Below, piece after piece: positions 1-11,041 of a stretch of 64,000 bases of DNA. The notes beneath the pieces are model-generated. The model made no database searches. It saw nothing but the letters and a program-made list of their open reading frames with translations, and was not told the DNA's origin. The position numbers and the translations under genes were made by a program. This DNA comes from JACPUX01 sp964517465 (GTDB taxonomy: Bacteria > Pseudomonadota > Gammaproteobacteria > Burkholderiales > Casimicrobiaceae). Position 1 is the stretch's first letter. The number at the start of each line of letters is the position of its first letter. The DNA is taken from assembly GCA_964517465.1 (NCBI GenBank), contig CAZFEK010000001.1:62001-126000 (forward strand). The letters are read 5' to 3'.

Positions 1-759
1 CGGAATGCGCACCTGGCGCGGATTCAGGGTGTTTCGGTCGGCCACCCGTTCGACTTGCACGATGACCACGCCGCCGCTGTTGTGCACCGCCGTAGCAATG
101 GCCAGCGCCTCCAGAGTGAGCGCCTCTTTTTCCATCGTGATGTTGCCATCGAGGTCGGCGGTAGTGCCGCGGATGATTCCCACATCGATGGGAAAGGCAC
201 GGTAGAAGAGATACTCTTTGCCAGCGACGCTCACAAGCTCGACGATGTCCTCGGTGGTCGCGGCGTTGATCTTCCCGCCGCCGAAACGCGGGTCCACGAA
301 GGTACCTAGCCCCACGGTGCAGAGGTGCCCGGGGCGACCGCCGGCGATGTCGCGGAAGAGGTGAGAAATGACTCCTTGCGGCAAGTTATAGGCTTCGATG
401 CGATTGCTGATGGCAAGTTGCTGCAGCCTGGGCACAAGGCCCCAATGCCCGCCGATGACCCGGCGCACCAGCCCTTCGTGGCCCAAGTGGTTGAGGCCCC
501 GCTCTTTGCCGTCGCCCTGGCCCGCGGCATAAACCAAAGTGAGATTGCGCGGCCCACCCTGCGCTTCTTCGTAGGCCGCCGCACGGGCCAAAAAACTCTC
601 CTCCAGCGCGATGGCGATGCCTTCGGCGAATCCAATGCCGACGAACCCGCCGGTGGCCACGGTGTCGCCATCGCGAATCAGGCGCACCGCCTCCGCGGCG
701 CTAACTACTTTGCCATCGGCGTGGCGCACTTTCGCCAGCGCAGATCTGCCTGCCACCAT
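1..759 (-). CDS. Acyl-CoA:carboxylate CoA-transferase (propionate/acetate type), 3' end off window
   Basis: Enzymes of this family move CoA between short-chain acyl-CoAs and free acids such as propionate or acetate. Reading inward from an ATG at 759, 253 codons stay open to the window edge, so the C-terminal part is missing. The N-terminus has the family pattern: a leader with KVVSAAEAVRLIRDGDTVAT, the glycine-rich GGFVGIGFAEG, and later DLDGNITMEKEAL, which matches the YdiF/Pct family where full proteins run to about 500-650 residues. The catalytic glutamate lies in the missing part and cannot be checked. The gene is divergent from gmk. Family assignment is good; the acid substrate is unknown. 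Confidence 0.85.
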   Translation of the reverse strand, partial: MVAGRSALAKVRHADGKVVSAAEAVRLIRDGDTVATGGFVGIGFAEGIAIALEESFLARAAAYEEAQGGPRNLTLVYAAGQGDGKERGLNHLGHEGLVRRVIGGHWGLVPRLQQLAISNRIEAYNLPQGVISHLFRDIAGGRPGHLCTVGLGTFVDPRFGGGKINAATTEDIVELVSVAGKEYLFYRAFPIDVGIIRGTTADLDGNITMEKEALTLEALAIATAVHNSGGVVIVQVERVADRNTLNPRQVRIP

Positions 760-963
760 TTTCTTGTCCTCACCTCGCTCGCCGGTCCGCCACGGCTTAC
801 CGGCCGTCACGGCCCTGTGCTAGCATCGCGTCATGAATGCAGCCAACTTTCCCCCCCGCCGCGCGAAGTCCTCGGTTCAGAGAGGCTCGAGCATCCGTCG
901 TCGGCACCCCTTGGATGGCAAAATTAGCACTCCGGGCAACCGGCTGTGATTGGGGGAAACCCG

Positions 964-1575
964 ATGCGCGGCAAGCTCTTCGTGATCAGCGCGCCTTCCG
1001 GGGCGGGCAAGACGAGCTTGGTCAAGGCGCTTCTAGCCGTCGAACCCGAATTGCACCTATCGGTCTCCTACACGACGCGCCCCCCGCGGCCGGGCGAAGT
1101 GAACGGCGTCGATTATCATTTTGTCGACAAAGATCAGTTCCAAGGGCTGCAAAACGAAGGCGCCTTCTTGGAACGCGCCGAGGTTCATGGCAATTACTAC
1201 GCCACCTCCCATCGCTGGCTGAGCGATAAGCTGGACCAAGGCTGCGACGTACTGCTCGAAATCGACTGGCAAGGCGCGGCGCAAGTGCGGCATCTGCTAC
1301 CCGAGGCCGTTTGCCTTTTCATACTGCCCCCGTCATTGGACGCGCTGGCTAAGCGCTTGCACGGGCGTCGGCAAGATGCGCCGGAAGTGATCGCCCAGCG
1401 CCTCGCGGCGGCCCGGGCCGAGATCGAACATTATGTCGAATTTGATTATGTTATCATTAACAATGACTTCCAGACCGCGCTCGATGACCTGCGCGCAGTT
1501 CTGCGGGCGAGCAGTTTGCGCCTGGCTGAACAGTCGGTGCGCCAAGCGGCGCTGATCACCAACTTGCTGAATTGA
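964..1575 (+). CDS. gmk: Guanylate kinase
   Basis: Phosphorylates GMP to GDP with ATP, an essential cytoplasmic step of guanine nucleotide synthesis. The protein is 203 residues, as expected. The P-loop is at residues 9-17 (SAPSGAGKTS), followed by the GMP-binding SYTTRPPRPGE, then HFVDKDQF and the EIDWQGA segment. I chose the ATG at 964 because a purine-rich GGGGGAAA precedes it at good spacing; a GTG at 946 would add six atypical residues. It is first in gmk-rpoZ-spoT, with rpoZ 8 bases downstream. This order fits a link between GTP supply and the stringent response. Confidence 0.97.
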   Translation: MRGKLFVISAPSGAGKTSLVKALLAVEPELHLSVSYTTRPPRPGEVNGVDYHFVDKDQFQGLQNEGAFLERAEVHGNYYATSHRWLSDKLDQGCDVLLEIDWQGAAQVRHLLPEAVCLFILPPSLDALAKRLHGRRQDAPEVIAQRLAAARAEIEHYVEFDYVIINNDFQTALDDLRAVLRASSLRLAEQSVRQAALITNLLN

Positions 1576-1583
1576 TCCCAACC

Positions 1584-1790
1584 ATGGCACGTATCACCAT
1601 CGACGATTGCTTGAAGCGCATCCCCAATCGATTCGAGCTCACGCTCGCGGCGACATATCGAGCGCGGCAGATCACCACGGGAGCCCAGCCGATGGTGGAG
1701 GCGGATCGAGACAAGCCCACCGTAATCGCGCTGCGTGAAGTAGCCGCCGGCAAGGTGGGGCCGGAAATCCTCAACAAACAAGTCGGCTAG
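1584..1790 (+). CDS. rpoZ: DNA-directed RNA polymerase omega subunit
   Basis: Small subunit that helps assemble beta-prime and forms part of one ppGpp-binding site on RNA polymerase. The product is 68 residues and begins MARITIDDCLKRIPNRFEL, the conserved omega N-terminus, with the RARQ segment following. The ATG at 1584 is preferred over an in-frame upstream codon at 1572 that overlaps the gmk stop. It lies between gmk and spoT in one operon, with a 30-base spacer before spoT. Confidence 0.97.
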   Translation: MARITIDDCLKRIPNRFELTLAATYRARQITTGAQPMVEADRDKPTVIALREVAAGKVGPEILNKQVG

Positions 1791-1820
1791 TCCCCGCAAG
1801 CGCCATGGTGAGGCCGGAAC

Positions 1821-3956
1821 ATGGCGGCGACTTCGGAGATCGCAGACTTCACCCGCAACCTCGGGCATTACTTGCGGCCCGCCGAGGTCGCGTTGGTCGA
1901 GAACGCCTACGAATTCTCCGAAGAGGCGCACCGCGGCCAGTTCCGTAAAACCGGCGATCCCTACATCACGCACCCGCTGGCGGTCGCCAGCATCCTTTCC
2001 GAAATACGTCTAGATGCGCAAGGCCTTTGTGCGGCGCTGCTGCACGACGTCATGGAGGACACCGCGGTCACACGGGCCGAAATCGAACTTCGCTTCGGCA
2101 AGTCGGTTGCCGCTCTGGTCGATGGGGTAAGCAAACTCGACCAGATCGAGTTTCAGACGCGCGAAGAAGCGCAAGCCGAAAATTTCCGCAAAATGCTCTT
2201 GGCGATGGCCAAGGACATCCGCGTCATTCTGATCAAGCTTGCCGACCGGCTGCACAACATGCGCACCCTGGACGTCATGGAGCCGGATCAGCGGCAGCGC
2301 ATCGCGCAGGAGACGATCGACATCTTCGGCCCGCTCGCCAATCGCCTGGGTCTCAACGCTTGGTACCAAGAGCTGCAAGACCTTGCTTTCCGCCAGCTTC
2401 GCCCGATGCGCTATCGGGTCTTGGCGAAGGCAATCAAATCCGCGCGAGGAAATCGACGCGAAGTCGTGGGCAAAATGCTCGAAGCGATTCAGAGCCGCCT
2501 CAAAGCCTCGGGCATCGAGGCGCTGGTAACTGGGCGAGAGAAAACCGTCTTCAGCGTGCACAAGAAGATGGTGGAAAAGGATCTTTCGTTTTCGCAGGTG
2601 TTCGACATTTACGGCTTCCGCATTTTGGTCAATGAAGTGACCTCCTGTTATGCCGCGCTGGGTGTGTTGCACGGACTCTACAAGCCGCTGCCCGGGAAGT
2701 TCAAGGATTACATCGCCATCCCCAAAGCCAACGGCTATCAGTCGCTGCACACTACGCTGTTCGGACCTTACGGCACGCCGGTAGAAATCCAAGTCCGCAC
2801 TCAGGAAATGCACCGCGTCGCCGAGGCCGGAGTGGCCGCACACTGGCTATACAAAGATCTTCCGGGCGAAAAAGACCTCGCCGAAGCCCAGCAGCAGACC
2901 CACCATTGGCTCGAGAGCCTTTTGGAAATCCAGCGCGAATCGGGGGATTCCAGCGAGTTTCTGGAGCACGTCAAAGGCGATCTTTTCCCTGACGAAATTT
3001 ACGTTTTCACGCCCAAAGGCCGCATTATGGCATTGCCGCGCGGCGCCACTCCGGTCGATTTTGCCTATGCCGTGCACACCGACATCGGCCATCACTGCGT
3101 GGCGGCGAAAGTGAACCGCGACTTGGCGCCGCTGCGCACCGCTCTGCGAAACGGGGACCAAGTCGAAATCGTCACCTCGCCCTCGGCAAAACCCAACGCC
3201 TCGTGGCTGAGCTTCGTCGCCACCGGCAAGGCGCGCTCGCGCATACGCCACTACCTGAAATCGCTGCATCAGCGCGAGTCGGCCCAGCTGGGCGAGCGCA
3301 TGCTGCAGCAGGCGCTGGCAACTCTGGGCGAGCCGGAATTCCCGGCCGCCGGCGCGGCCTGGGATCGATTGACGCGAACCTATGGCGTGCGAACCCGTCA
3401 GGAAGTGCTCGCCGACGTCGGCACGGGAAGGCGCCACGCTTTCGTCGTGGCGCAGGCGCTGCTTGCCACAGGAGAGCGGACCACGGGTTCGGGAACCGCG
3501 ACTTCCCGCCCGCCGATTTCGCTCGACGGCGTGGAGCGGGTCGCCATTCAATACGCCAAGTGCTGCCGCCCGGTGCCGGGCGACCCGATCGTCGGCGAAT
3601 TCCGCGCCGGCCAGGGCATGATCGTGCACCTCACGGAATGCCCGGTATTGCAAAAGCGCGGCCCCGAATCCGGGCAATTGTTGGATGTCGCTTGGGCGAA
3701 AGATGTGCAGGGCGAATTCGACGCCGGAATTCGCCTCTCGGTGGCGGATCAAAGGGGCGTGCTGGCGAAGGTCGCCGCCGCGATTTCCGATGCCGAAGCG
3801 AATATCGAAAACGTGAGCATGGACCGCCCCGAGGGTGAGACGGTGGTCAACATGTTTTTTGCCATCCAGGTGAACGATCGTCAGCACCTGGCTCGCGTGA
3901 TGCGAGCGCTGCGCCAAATTCCCGAAGTACAAAAAATTCAGCGCGCGAGAACGTGA
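1821..3956 (+). CDS. spoT: Bifunctional (p)ppGpp synthetase/hydrolase (RelA/SpoT family)
   Basis: Makes and degrades the alarmone (p)ppGpp in the cytoplasm. The 711-residue protein has an N-terminal HD hydrolase domain with intact metal ligands (H51, HD at 75-76, ED at 79-80). The synthetase domain carries GREKTVFSVHKKM, KDYIAIPKANGYQSLHT and EIQVRTQEMH. A TGS domain (around GRIMALPRGATPVDFAYAVH) and a C-terminal ACT domain follow. The intact HD motif supports a SpoT/Rel-type bifunctional enzyme rather than a hydrolase-dead RelA, although synthetase strength cannot be judged by eye. It is last in the gmk-rpoZ-spoT operon and a long inverted repeat begins two bases after its stop. Confidence 0.96.
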   Translation: MAATSEIADFTRNLGHYLRPAEVALVENAYEFSEEAHRGQFRKTGDPYITHPLAVASILSEIRLDAQGLCAALLHDVMEDTAVTRAEIELRFGKSVAALVDGVSKLDQIEFQTREEAQAENFRKMLLAMAKDIRVILIKLADRLHNMRTLDVMEPDQRQRIAQETIDIFGPLANRLGLNAWYQELQDLAFRQLRPMRYRVLAKAIKSARGNRREVVGKMLEAIQSRLKASGIEALVTGREKTVFSVHKKMVEKDLSFSQVFDIYGFRILVNEVTSCYAALGVLHGLYKPLPGKFKDYIAIPKANGYQSLHTTLFGPYGTPVEIQVRTQEMHRVAEAGVAAHWLYKDLPGEKDLAEAQQQTHHWLESLLEIQRESGDSSEFLEHVKGDLFPDEIYVFTPKGRIMALPRGATPVDFAYAVHTDIGHHCVAAKVNRDLAPLRTALRNGDQVEIVTSPSAKPNASWLSFVATGKARSRIRHYLKSLHQRESAQLGERMLQQALATLGEPEFPAAGAAWDRLTRTYGVRTRQEVLADVGTGRRHAFVVAQALLATGERTTGSGTATSRPPISLDGVERVAIQYAKCCRPVPGDPIVGEFRAGQGMIVHLTECPVLQKRGPESGQLLDVAWAKDVQGEFDAGIRLSVADQRGVLAKVAAAISDAEANIENVSMDRPEGETVVNMFFAIQVNDRQHLARVMRALRQIPEVQKIQRART

Positions 3957-3958
3957 AA

Positions 3959-4006
3959 GGCGCCTCGGTTTTGATTCCGGACGGCCGGAATCAGAACCGA
4001 GGCGCC
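3959..4006. terminator. Long inverted repeat after spoT, probable bidirectional terminator
   Basis: Two 22-base arms (3959-3980 and 3985-4006) pair with one mismatch that becomes a G-U wobble in RNA, around a 4-base loop. It lies between the convergent spoT and small membrane protein genes. Neither side has a good U-tract, so intrinsic termination is inferred from position and stem strength only. Confidence 0.6.
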
Positions 4007-4045
4007 TCGCTGCTGCCCTTGACACCGCCGCCCGGGGCGGAGCGA

Positions 4046-4261
4046 TCAGCCGCGCGCATGTTTGCCCGCGGGCGCCTGAACTTCACCCTGGTTGGCCACC
4101 ACTTGCGTGGCCGTCACCGATGCGGCGGCTTGGGTGGTCTCGGCTTGGGGCAAAGGGGCAAAACTGCCGATGGCCAGTGTCAGCAAACCGGCGATCATGA
4201 GGCTGGTGAAGGCGATACTGTCGGTCAGCGTGGACGGGGTCTGGGAGAAGAACTTGCTCAT
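4046..4261 (-). CDS. Small single-pass membrane protein of unknown function
   Basis: Not recognised as a named family. The 71-residue product starts MSKFFSQTPSTLTDSIAF, has one hydrophobic segment at about residues 18-38 (SLMIAGLLTLAIG), and ends in an Ala/Thr/Gln-rich tail finishing GKHARG. An AGGAG 8 bases before the ATG at 4261 decides this start over upstream in-frame codons. It is convergent with spoT across the long inverted repeat. It could be a small inner-membrane protein or an exported peptide with an uncleaved anchor. Confidence 0.6.
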   Translation of the reverse strand: MSKFFSQTPSTLTDSIAFTSLMIAGLLTLAIGSFAPLPQAETTQAAASVTATQVVANQGEVQAPAGKHARG

Positions 4262-4673
4262 TTTCATCACTCCTGGGTTGGTGCTGCGGTTGAACATGGC
4301 GCCACTTTAGGGACCCTCCCCTGCGGCCGCAATGCGCGAGCGATGAAATGCAATAAACGGGGGCCAGAACTCGGCTTGGCTGGATATTCGGTAGCCGCTT
4401 GCCCAAGACAAGCGCGCGATCAGATGCCACTTTGCGCAACATGGCGAAGTTTCGAATGCGGTTTATGTGCCCCGATCGCGACACTGGATGGTGCGTCAGC
4501 CGGATAGACCGTGACGGTCTGGGGTGGCGACCGCCAAAGGCACCACCGCCGCCGTCTTCGGAAGCGGTGAGCGGCCGACCACCCTTTGAACTTCAAACCG
4601 GCCCGCCGCCATCGTCTCGTTCTCGAGCCGCAGGCGCGGGCGCCGAGCGCCGATAATCTGGGATAATGTCCCC
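4262..4673. other. Intergenic region between divergent genes, no gene seen
   Basis: About 410 bases separate the leftward small membrane protein gene from the rightward MFS gene. Short open frames here lack family features. Just before the MFS start there are two GATAAT-like elements (near 4650-4668) that could be -10 sites, but no matching -35 is convincing. No RNA gene was recognised. Confidence 0.4.
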
Positions 4674-5870
4674 ATGCTCAAGCCCACCTTTGGACTGGCG
4701 CTGCTACTCACCACGCTAGTCGCCCTTGGTCCGCTCTCGACCGACCTCTACCTCCCCGCGCTGCCCGCTCTCACGCAAGACTTCGCCACCAGCGTGGCAA
4801 AGGTCCAATTGACCCTCTCGGTTTTCCTGGCGGGATTTGCCGTGGCACAGATCGCCTACGGCCCCCTCTCGGACCGCTATGGCCGCCGGCCGGTGCTCCT
4901 TGCCGGCCTGGTGATTTATCTTGTTGCGTCGATCGCCTGCATGTTTGCCCCTAGCATCGAAGCACTCATCGCCGCGCGCTTCGTGCAGGCGCTTGGCGCT
5001 TGCGCCGGACCGGTGCTCGGCCGCGCCATCGTGAGGGACGTCTATGGCCCGCAGCAGGCCGCGCGCGTTTTGGCTTACATCAGCGGGGCAATGGCGCTGG
5101 CGCCCATGCTCGGACCCGTGCTGGGCGGCTGGCTCACCGTGCTTTTCGGCTGGCGGGCGAACTTCGCCGCGCTCGCGGTATTCTCGGTGCTGCAGTGCGC
5201 AGCCACGGCGGCTTTGCTCGGCGAAAGTAATGCCCACCTCGACCCGCAGGCAACGCGGCTGTCGCGCATGGCCGACAATTTCGGCAGCCTCTTGCGCACC
5301 CGGCTGTACCGCGGTTATCTCCTTTGTTTTTCTTTTTCTTATGCCGGCTTGTTCTCGTTCATTTCCGGCTCGTCTTTCGTGCTGATCGATCTCTATGGCT
5401 TGAGTCCGCAATGGTATGGGGCCAGCTTCGGCTTCGTGGTCGCCGGTTATGTGAGCGGCACGATGATTTCCGGCCGCCTCACGCTGCGTCTGGGAACCCG
5501 GCGCATGGTATTGATGGGCGCAGTGGTCGCGATGGGCGCGGGTTGGTGCATGCTCGGCCTCGCTTGGGCCGCAGTCGTCTCGGTCTGGGCGATACTGCTG
5601 CCGATGTTCGGATACATGGTGGCCACCGGCATGGTCATGCCCAACGCGATCGGCGGAGCCCTGGCCCCCTACCCCAAGATGGCAGGCGCCGCCTCGGCGC
5701 TGCTCGGATTCGTGCAAATGAGCCTGGCCGCCCTCGTGGGTATCGCTGTCGGCCACAGCTACGACCGCAGTGTCATGCCTATGGTGCTGGCCGTTGCCTT
5801 GTGCGGTCTGGCCGTGCTCGTCGCATACCTGTGGCTGGTTCGCGGCGGTACCGAACCTGCGCCCTCTTGA
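4674..5870 (+). CDS. MFS drug-efflux transporter, Bcr/CflA type
   Basis: A proton-driven inner-membrane exporter of the 12-TM DHA1 group, which includes bicyclomycin and florfenicol resistance proteins. The product is 398 residues. It has the TM1 signature LGPLSTDLYLPALPAL, motif A after TM2 (GPLSDRYGRRPVLL) and the TM4-5 region RFVQALGACAGPVLGRAIVRD, all typical of Bcr/CflA. Helices continue evenly to residue 390. It stands alone, with a small heat-shock gene 57 bases downstream. The substrate cannot be deduced. Confidence 0.9.
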   Translation: MLKPTFGLALLLTTLVALGPLSTDLYLPALPALTQDFATSVAKVQLTLSVFLAGFAVAQIAYGPLSDRYGRRPVLLAGLVIYLVASIACMFAPSIEALIAARFVQALGACAGPVLGRAIVRDVYGPQQAARVLAYISGAMALAPMLGPVLGGWLTVLFGWRANFAALAVFSVLQCAATAALLGESNAHLDPQATRLSRMADNFGSLLRTRLYRGYLLCFSFSYAGLFSFISGSSFVLIDLYGLSPQWYGASFGFVVAGYVSGTMISGRLTLRLGTRRMVLMGAVVAMGAGWCMLGLAWAAVVSVWAILLPMFGYMVATGMVMPNAIGGALAPYPKMAGAASALLGFVQMSLAALVGIAVGHSYDRSVMPMVLAVALCGLAVLVAYLWLVRGGTEPAPS

Positions 5871-5927
5871 AAACCTCCCCGGCAGCCCCATTCTAGTCTC
5901 ATCGAAGCTTGAACCGGGAGTTGCCCA

Positions 5928-6323
5928 ATGTTCACCTGTGCCATCCACCCCGCCCGCAGCACGCTGCGGGCCTTCGTCCGCGCCGCCCCGACGAGCGGCA
6001 GCAGCCGAACCATGCCGATCGAGGCCTGGGAAACCCAGGATGAATATGTCCTGCGAGCGGAACTGCCGGGTCTCACCCGAGCCGATATCGAGGTCGAAAT
6101 CGAGAAGCAGGAGGTGCGCATCGGCGCCAAACGCGAGCGCTCCTTGCCTGCCGACGCCGCGCTTTTGATCAACGAGCTGCGCAACGGACGGTGGGAGCGC
6201 CGCTTCGCATTGCCGCAGCCCATCGATACCGAACGAGCGCAAGCGAACTACCAGGAGGGCATTCTGAGTTTACGCCTGCCGAAACTGACTGCGGAACCAA
6301 GCCGCCGTATCGCGGTCAATTAG
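5928..6323 (+). CDS. Hsp20/alpha-crystallin family small heat-shock protein
   Basis: An ATP-independent holdase that binds unfolding proteins. The product is 131 residues: a short N-terminal arm, then an alpha-crystallin domain from about residue 30 (MPIEAWETQDEYVLRAELPG, ending with the NYQEGILSLRLPK strand). The tail RIAVN carries a weak I-x-V motif of the kind used for oligomer contacts. A GGGAG precedes the ATG at 5928. The domain is shorter and more divergent than IbpA, so it may belong to the bacterial class B group. A strong terminator follows. Confidence 0.85.
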   Translation: MFTCAIHPARSTLRAFVRAAPTSGSSRTMPIEAWETQDEYVLRAELPGLTRADIEVEIEKQEVRIGAKRERSLPADAALLINELRNGRWERRFALPQPIDTERAQANYQEGILSLRLPKLTAEPSRRIAVN

Positions 6324-6355
6324 TTCGCAACAGTGATGTAACCACTCCTCCTCCT

Positions 6356-6379
6356 TGGCCCGCCCTGCGGGCCATTTTT

Positions 6380-6381
<2 letters not shown>
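6356..6381 (+). terminator. Rho-independent terminator after the Hsp20 gene
   Basis: An 8-base GC-rich stem (TGGCCCGC / GCGGGCCA) with a 3-base loop is followed directly by seven T. The T-run overlaps the reversed stop codon of uvrA, so the two convergent genes share this junction. Confidence 0.9.
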
Positions 6382-9214
<2,833 letters not shown>

Positions 9215-9335
9215 GGGTCCGAAGGCTCTCGGGTAAGGCCCTGCCGGAGGCAGTGCCTCGCATGACGGAGCAGGGGTCAACCTGCTAATATAACCGGATT
9301 CCGCCCCGCCACACCAAAGCCTTTTTGCTTCTTCC

Positions 9336-10574
9336 ATGGCGCAAGCTTCCGCCGCCAGCCCGAATTTTGGTCTCGACCCCCAGGAACGCCGCGCCACCGC
9401 CGGTTTGGCGGCGATCTTTGGCCTGCGCATGCTGGGCATGTTCATCATTCTGCCGGTTTTTGCCTTGTACGCGGAAGGTTTGCCCGGGGGTGACAATCGC
9501 CTCCTGATCGGCATGGCGCTGGGCACCTACGGACTCACTCAGGCTTTGCTGCAGATTCCCTTCGGCTGGGCGTCCGACCGCTGGGGCCGCAAACGTATGA
9601 TTTATCTGGGTCTGGGTCTCTTTGCCGCGGGCAGCTTTCTGGCCGCGGCGGCCAGCGATCTCTACTGGATCATCGCCGGCCGCACGCTGCAAGGCGCCGG
9701 CGCAATCTCCGCGGCGGTGATCGCCCTGCTCGCCGACCTCACCCGCGACAGCGTGCGCACCAAAGCCATGGCCCTGATCGGCATGACCATAGGCGCAACC
9801 TTTGCGCTGTCGCTCGTCGCTGGCCCTGCGCTGTCTCGCTGGATCGGCGTTCCGGGGATTTTTGCGCTCACCGGACTGCTCGCGCTCGCTGCCATATTGG
9901 TGGTAAAAGGCGTGGTGCCCGACCCGGTTCACGCAAACCGTGAACGACAAGTGCGCGGCAAGGAGTTCAGCGCGGTACTCACCAATGGCCCGCTGTTGCG
10001 CTTGAACTATGGCATTTTCGCCTTGCATGCTGCGTTGATGTCGCTTTTCGTCCAAGTGCCTTTCGCCTTGCGCGACAACGGACTGCCGGAGGCTCGGCAC
10101 TGGCAGGTTTACCTTGGCGTGCTGATCGCCTCGCTCTTGCTGATCTTCCCGCTGTTTTCCCAGGCGGACCGCGCCGGTCGCAGCAAGCCCATCTTCGTCG
10201 CCGCGGTAGCCTTGTTACTCGGCGGCCAGATCTTGCTCGGCGCGCAGATCCAATCGCTCGCCGGGCTCATCGCTGCGCTACTGGTGTTTTTTGCCGCTTT
10301 CAATCTGCTGGAAGCCAAGCTACCCGCCATGGTGTCTCGTTACGCGCCGCCGGAAGTTAAAGGCACCGCCATAGGCGTTTACAGTGGCGTACAATTCCTC
10401 GGCATGTTCGCGGGCGGAGCCGTCGGCGGCTGGCTCGCCGAACATGTGGCGCCGGCCGCGGTGTTCTGGTTCGGTGCAGGGCTCAGCGCGGTCTGGCTGG
10501 CCTTGTCCGTTTCCATGCCTGGCCAGCCCGCTTACGCTACACAGTCATTAGCCAAACCTATGGGAGAATCCTGA
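9336..10574 (+). CDS. MFS transporter, YajR-like but without the C-terminal domain
   Basis: A 412-residue inner-membrane transporter with 12 predicted helices. Motif A is present (GWASDRWGRKRMIYLGL), as is RTLQGAGAISAAVIALLADLT in the TM4 region, both characteristic of the YajR-related drug-export MFS group. The extra cytoplasmic domain of E. coli YajR is absent. The stop overlaps the ssb start (TGATG), so ssb is translationally coupled. This MFS-ssb pairing opposite uvrA is common in Betaproteobacteria; the substrate is unknown. Confidence 0.88.
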   Translation: MAQASAASPNFGLDPQERRATAGLAAIFGLRMLGMFIILPVFALYAEGLPGGDNRLLIGMALGTYGLTQALLQIPFGWASDRWGRKRMIYLGLGLFAAGSFLAAAASDLYWIIAGRTLQGAGAISAAVIALLADLTRDSVRTKAMALIGMTIGATFALSLVAGPALSRWIGVPGIFALTGLLALAAILVVKGVVPDPVHANRERQVRGKEFSAVLTNGPLLRLNYGIFALHAALMSLFVQVPFALRDNGLPEARHWQVYLGVLIASLLLIFPLFSQADRAGRSKPIFVAAVALLLGGQILLGAQIQSLAGLIAALLVFFAAFNLLEAKLPAMVSRYAPPEVKGTAIGVYSGVQFLGMFAGGAVGGWLAEHVAPAAVFWFGAGLSAVWLALSVSMPGQPAYATQSLAKPMGES

Positions 10575-11014
10575 TGGCCTCGATCAATAAAGTGATCCTG
10601 ATCGGCAACCTTGGTCGCGACCCCGAAGTCCGTTACCTGCCCAACGGGGACGCGGTCACCAATATTTCGGTTGCCACCACCGATACCTGGAAAGACAAGG
10701 AAGGCAAAAAACAAGAAAAGACCGAGTGGCACCGCGTCACCTTCTATCGGCGCCTGGCCGAAATCGCCGGCGAATACTTGAAGAAGGGCAGCCAGATTTA
10801 TGTCGAAGGGCGACTCGAAACCCGCAAGTGGCAGGACAAGGAAGGGCAAGACCGCTACACCACCGAGATCATCGCCTCGGAAATGAAGATGCTGGGCTCG
10901 CGCAGCGGCGGCGGCGAACCGGCGGATAGGGAAAGCGGGAGCGGTCAGAATACCTCGGCAACGCCCTCGAAGCCAAACAAACTGGACGATTTCGAAGACG
11001 ACATCCCGTTCTGA
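10574..11014 (+). CDS. ssb: Single-stranded DNA-binding protein
   Basis: Binds and protects ssDNA during replication and repair, and recruits partners through its C-terminal tip. The protein is 146 residues: an OB-fold from MASINKVILIGNLGRDPEVR through about residue 110, a short Gly/Ser/Asn-rich linker, and the acidic tip DDFEDDIPF, the canonical partner-binding peptide. Its ATG overlaps the stop of the MFS gene by one base, so expression probably depends on coupling or on a promoter inside the MFS gene. Confidence 0.98.
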   Translation: MASINKVILIGNLGRDPEVRYLPNGDAVTNISVATTDTWKDKEGKKQEKTEWHRVTFYRRLAEIAGEYLKKGSQIYVEGRLETRKWQDKEGQDRYTTEIIASEMKMLGSRSGGGEPADRESGSGQNTSATPSKPNKLDDFEDDIPF

Positions 11015-11041
11015 GCGAGTCGGCGAGGTCTGTTCCTGGGG

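Noticed and set aside
4716..6242. 508-residue open frame opposite the Bcr/CflA gene and Hsp20
   Set aside because: It spans two convincing genes on the other strand and has shadow-like composition.
9215..9335. SOS (LexA) box between uvrA and the MFS-ssb genes
   Set aside because: Looked for CTGT-N8-ACAG on both strands and found no acceptable match.
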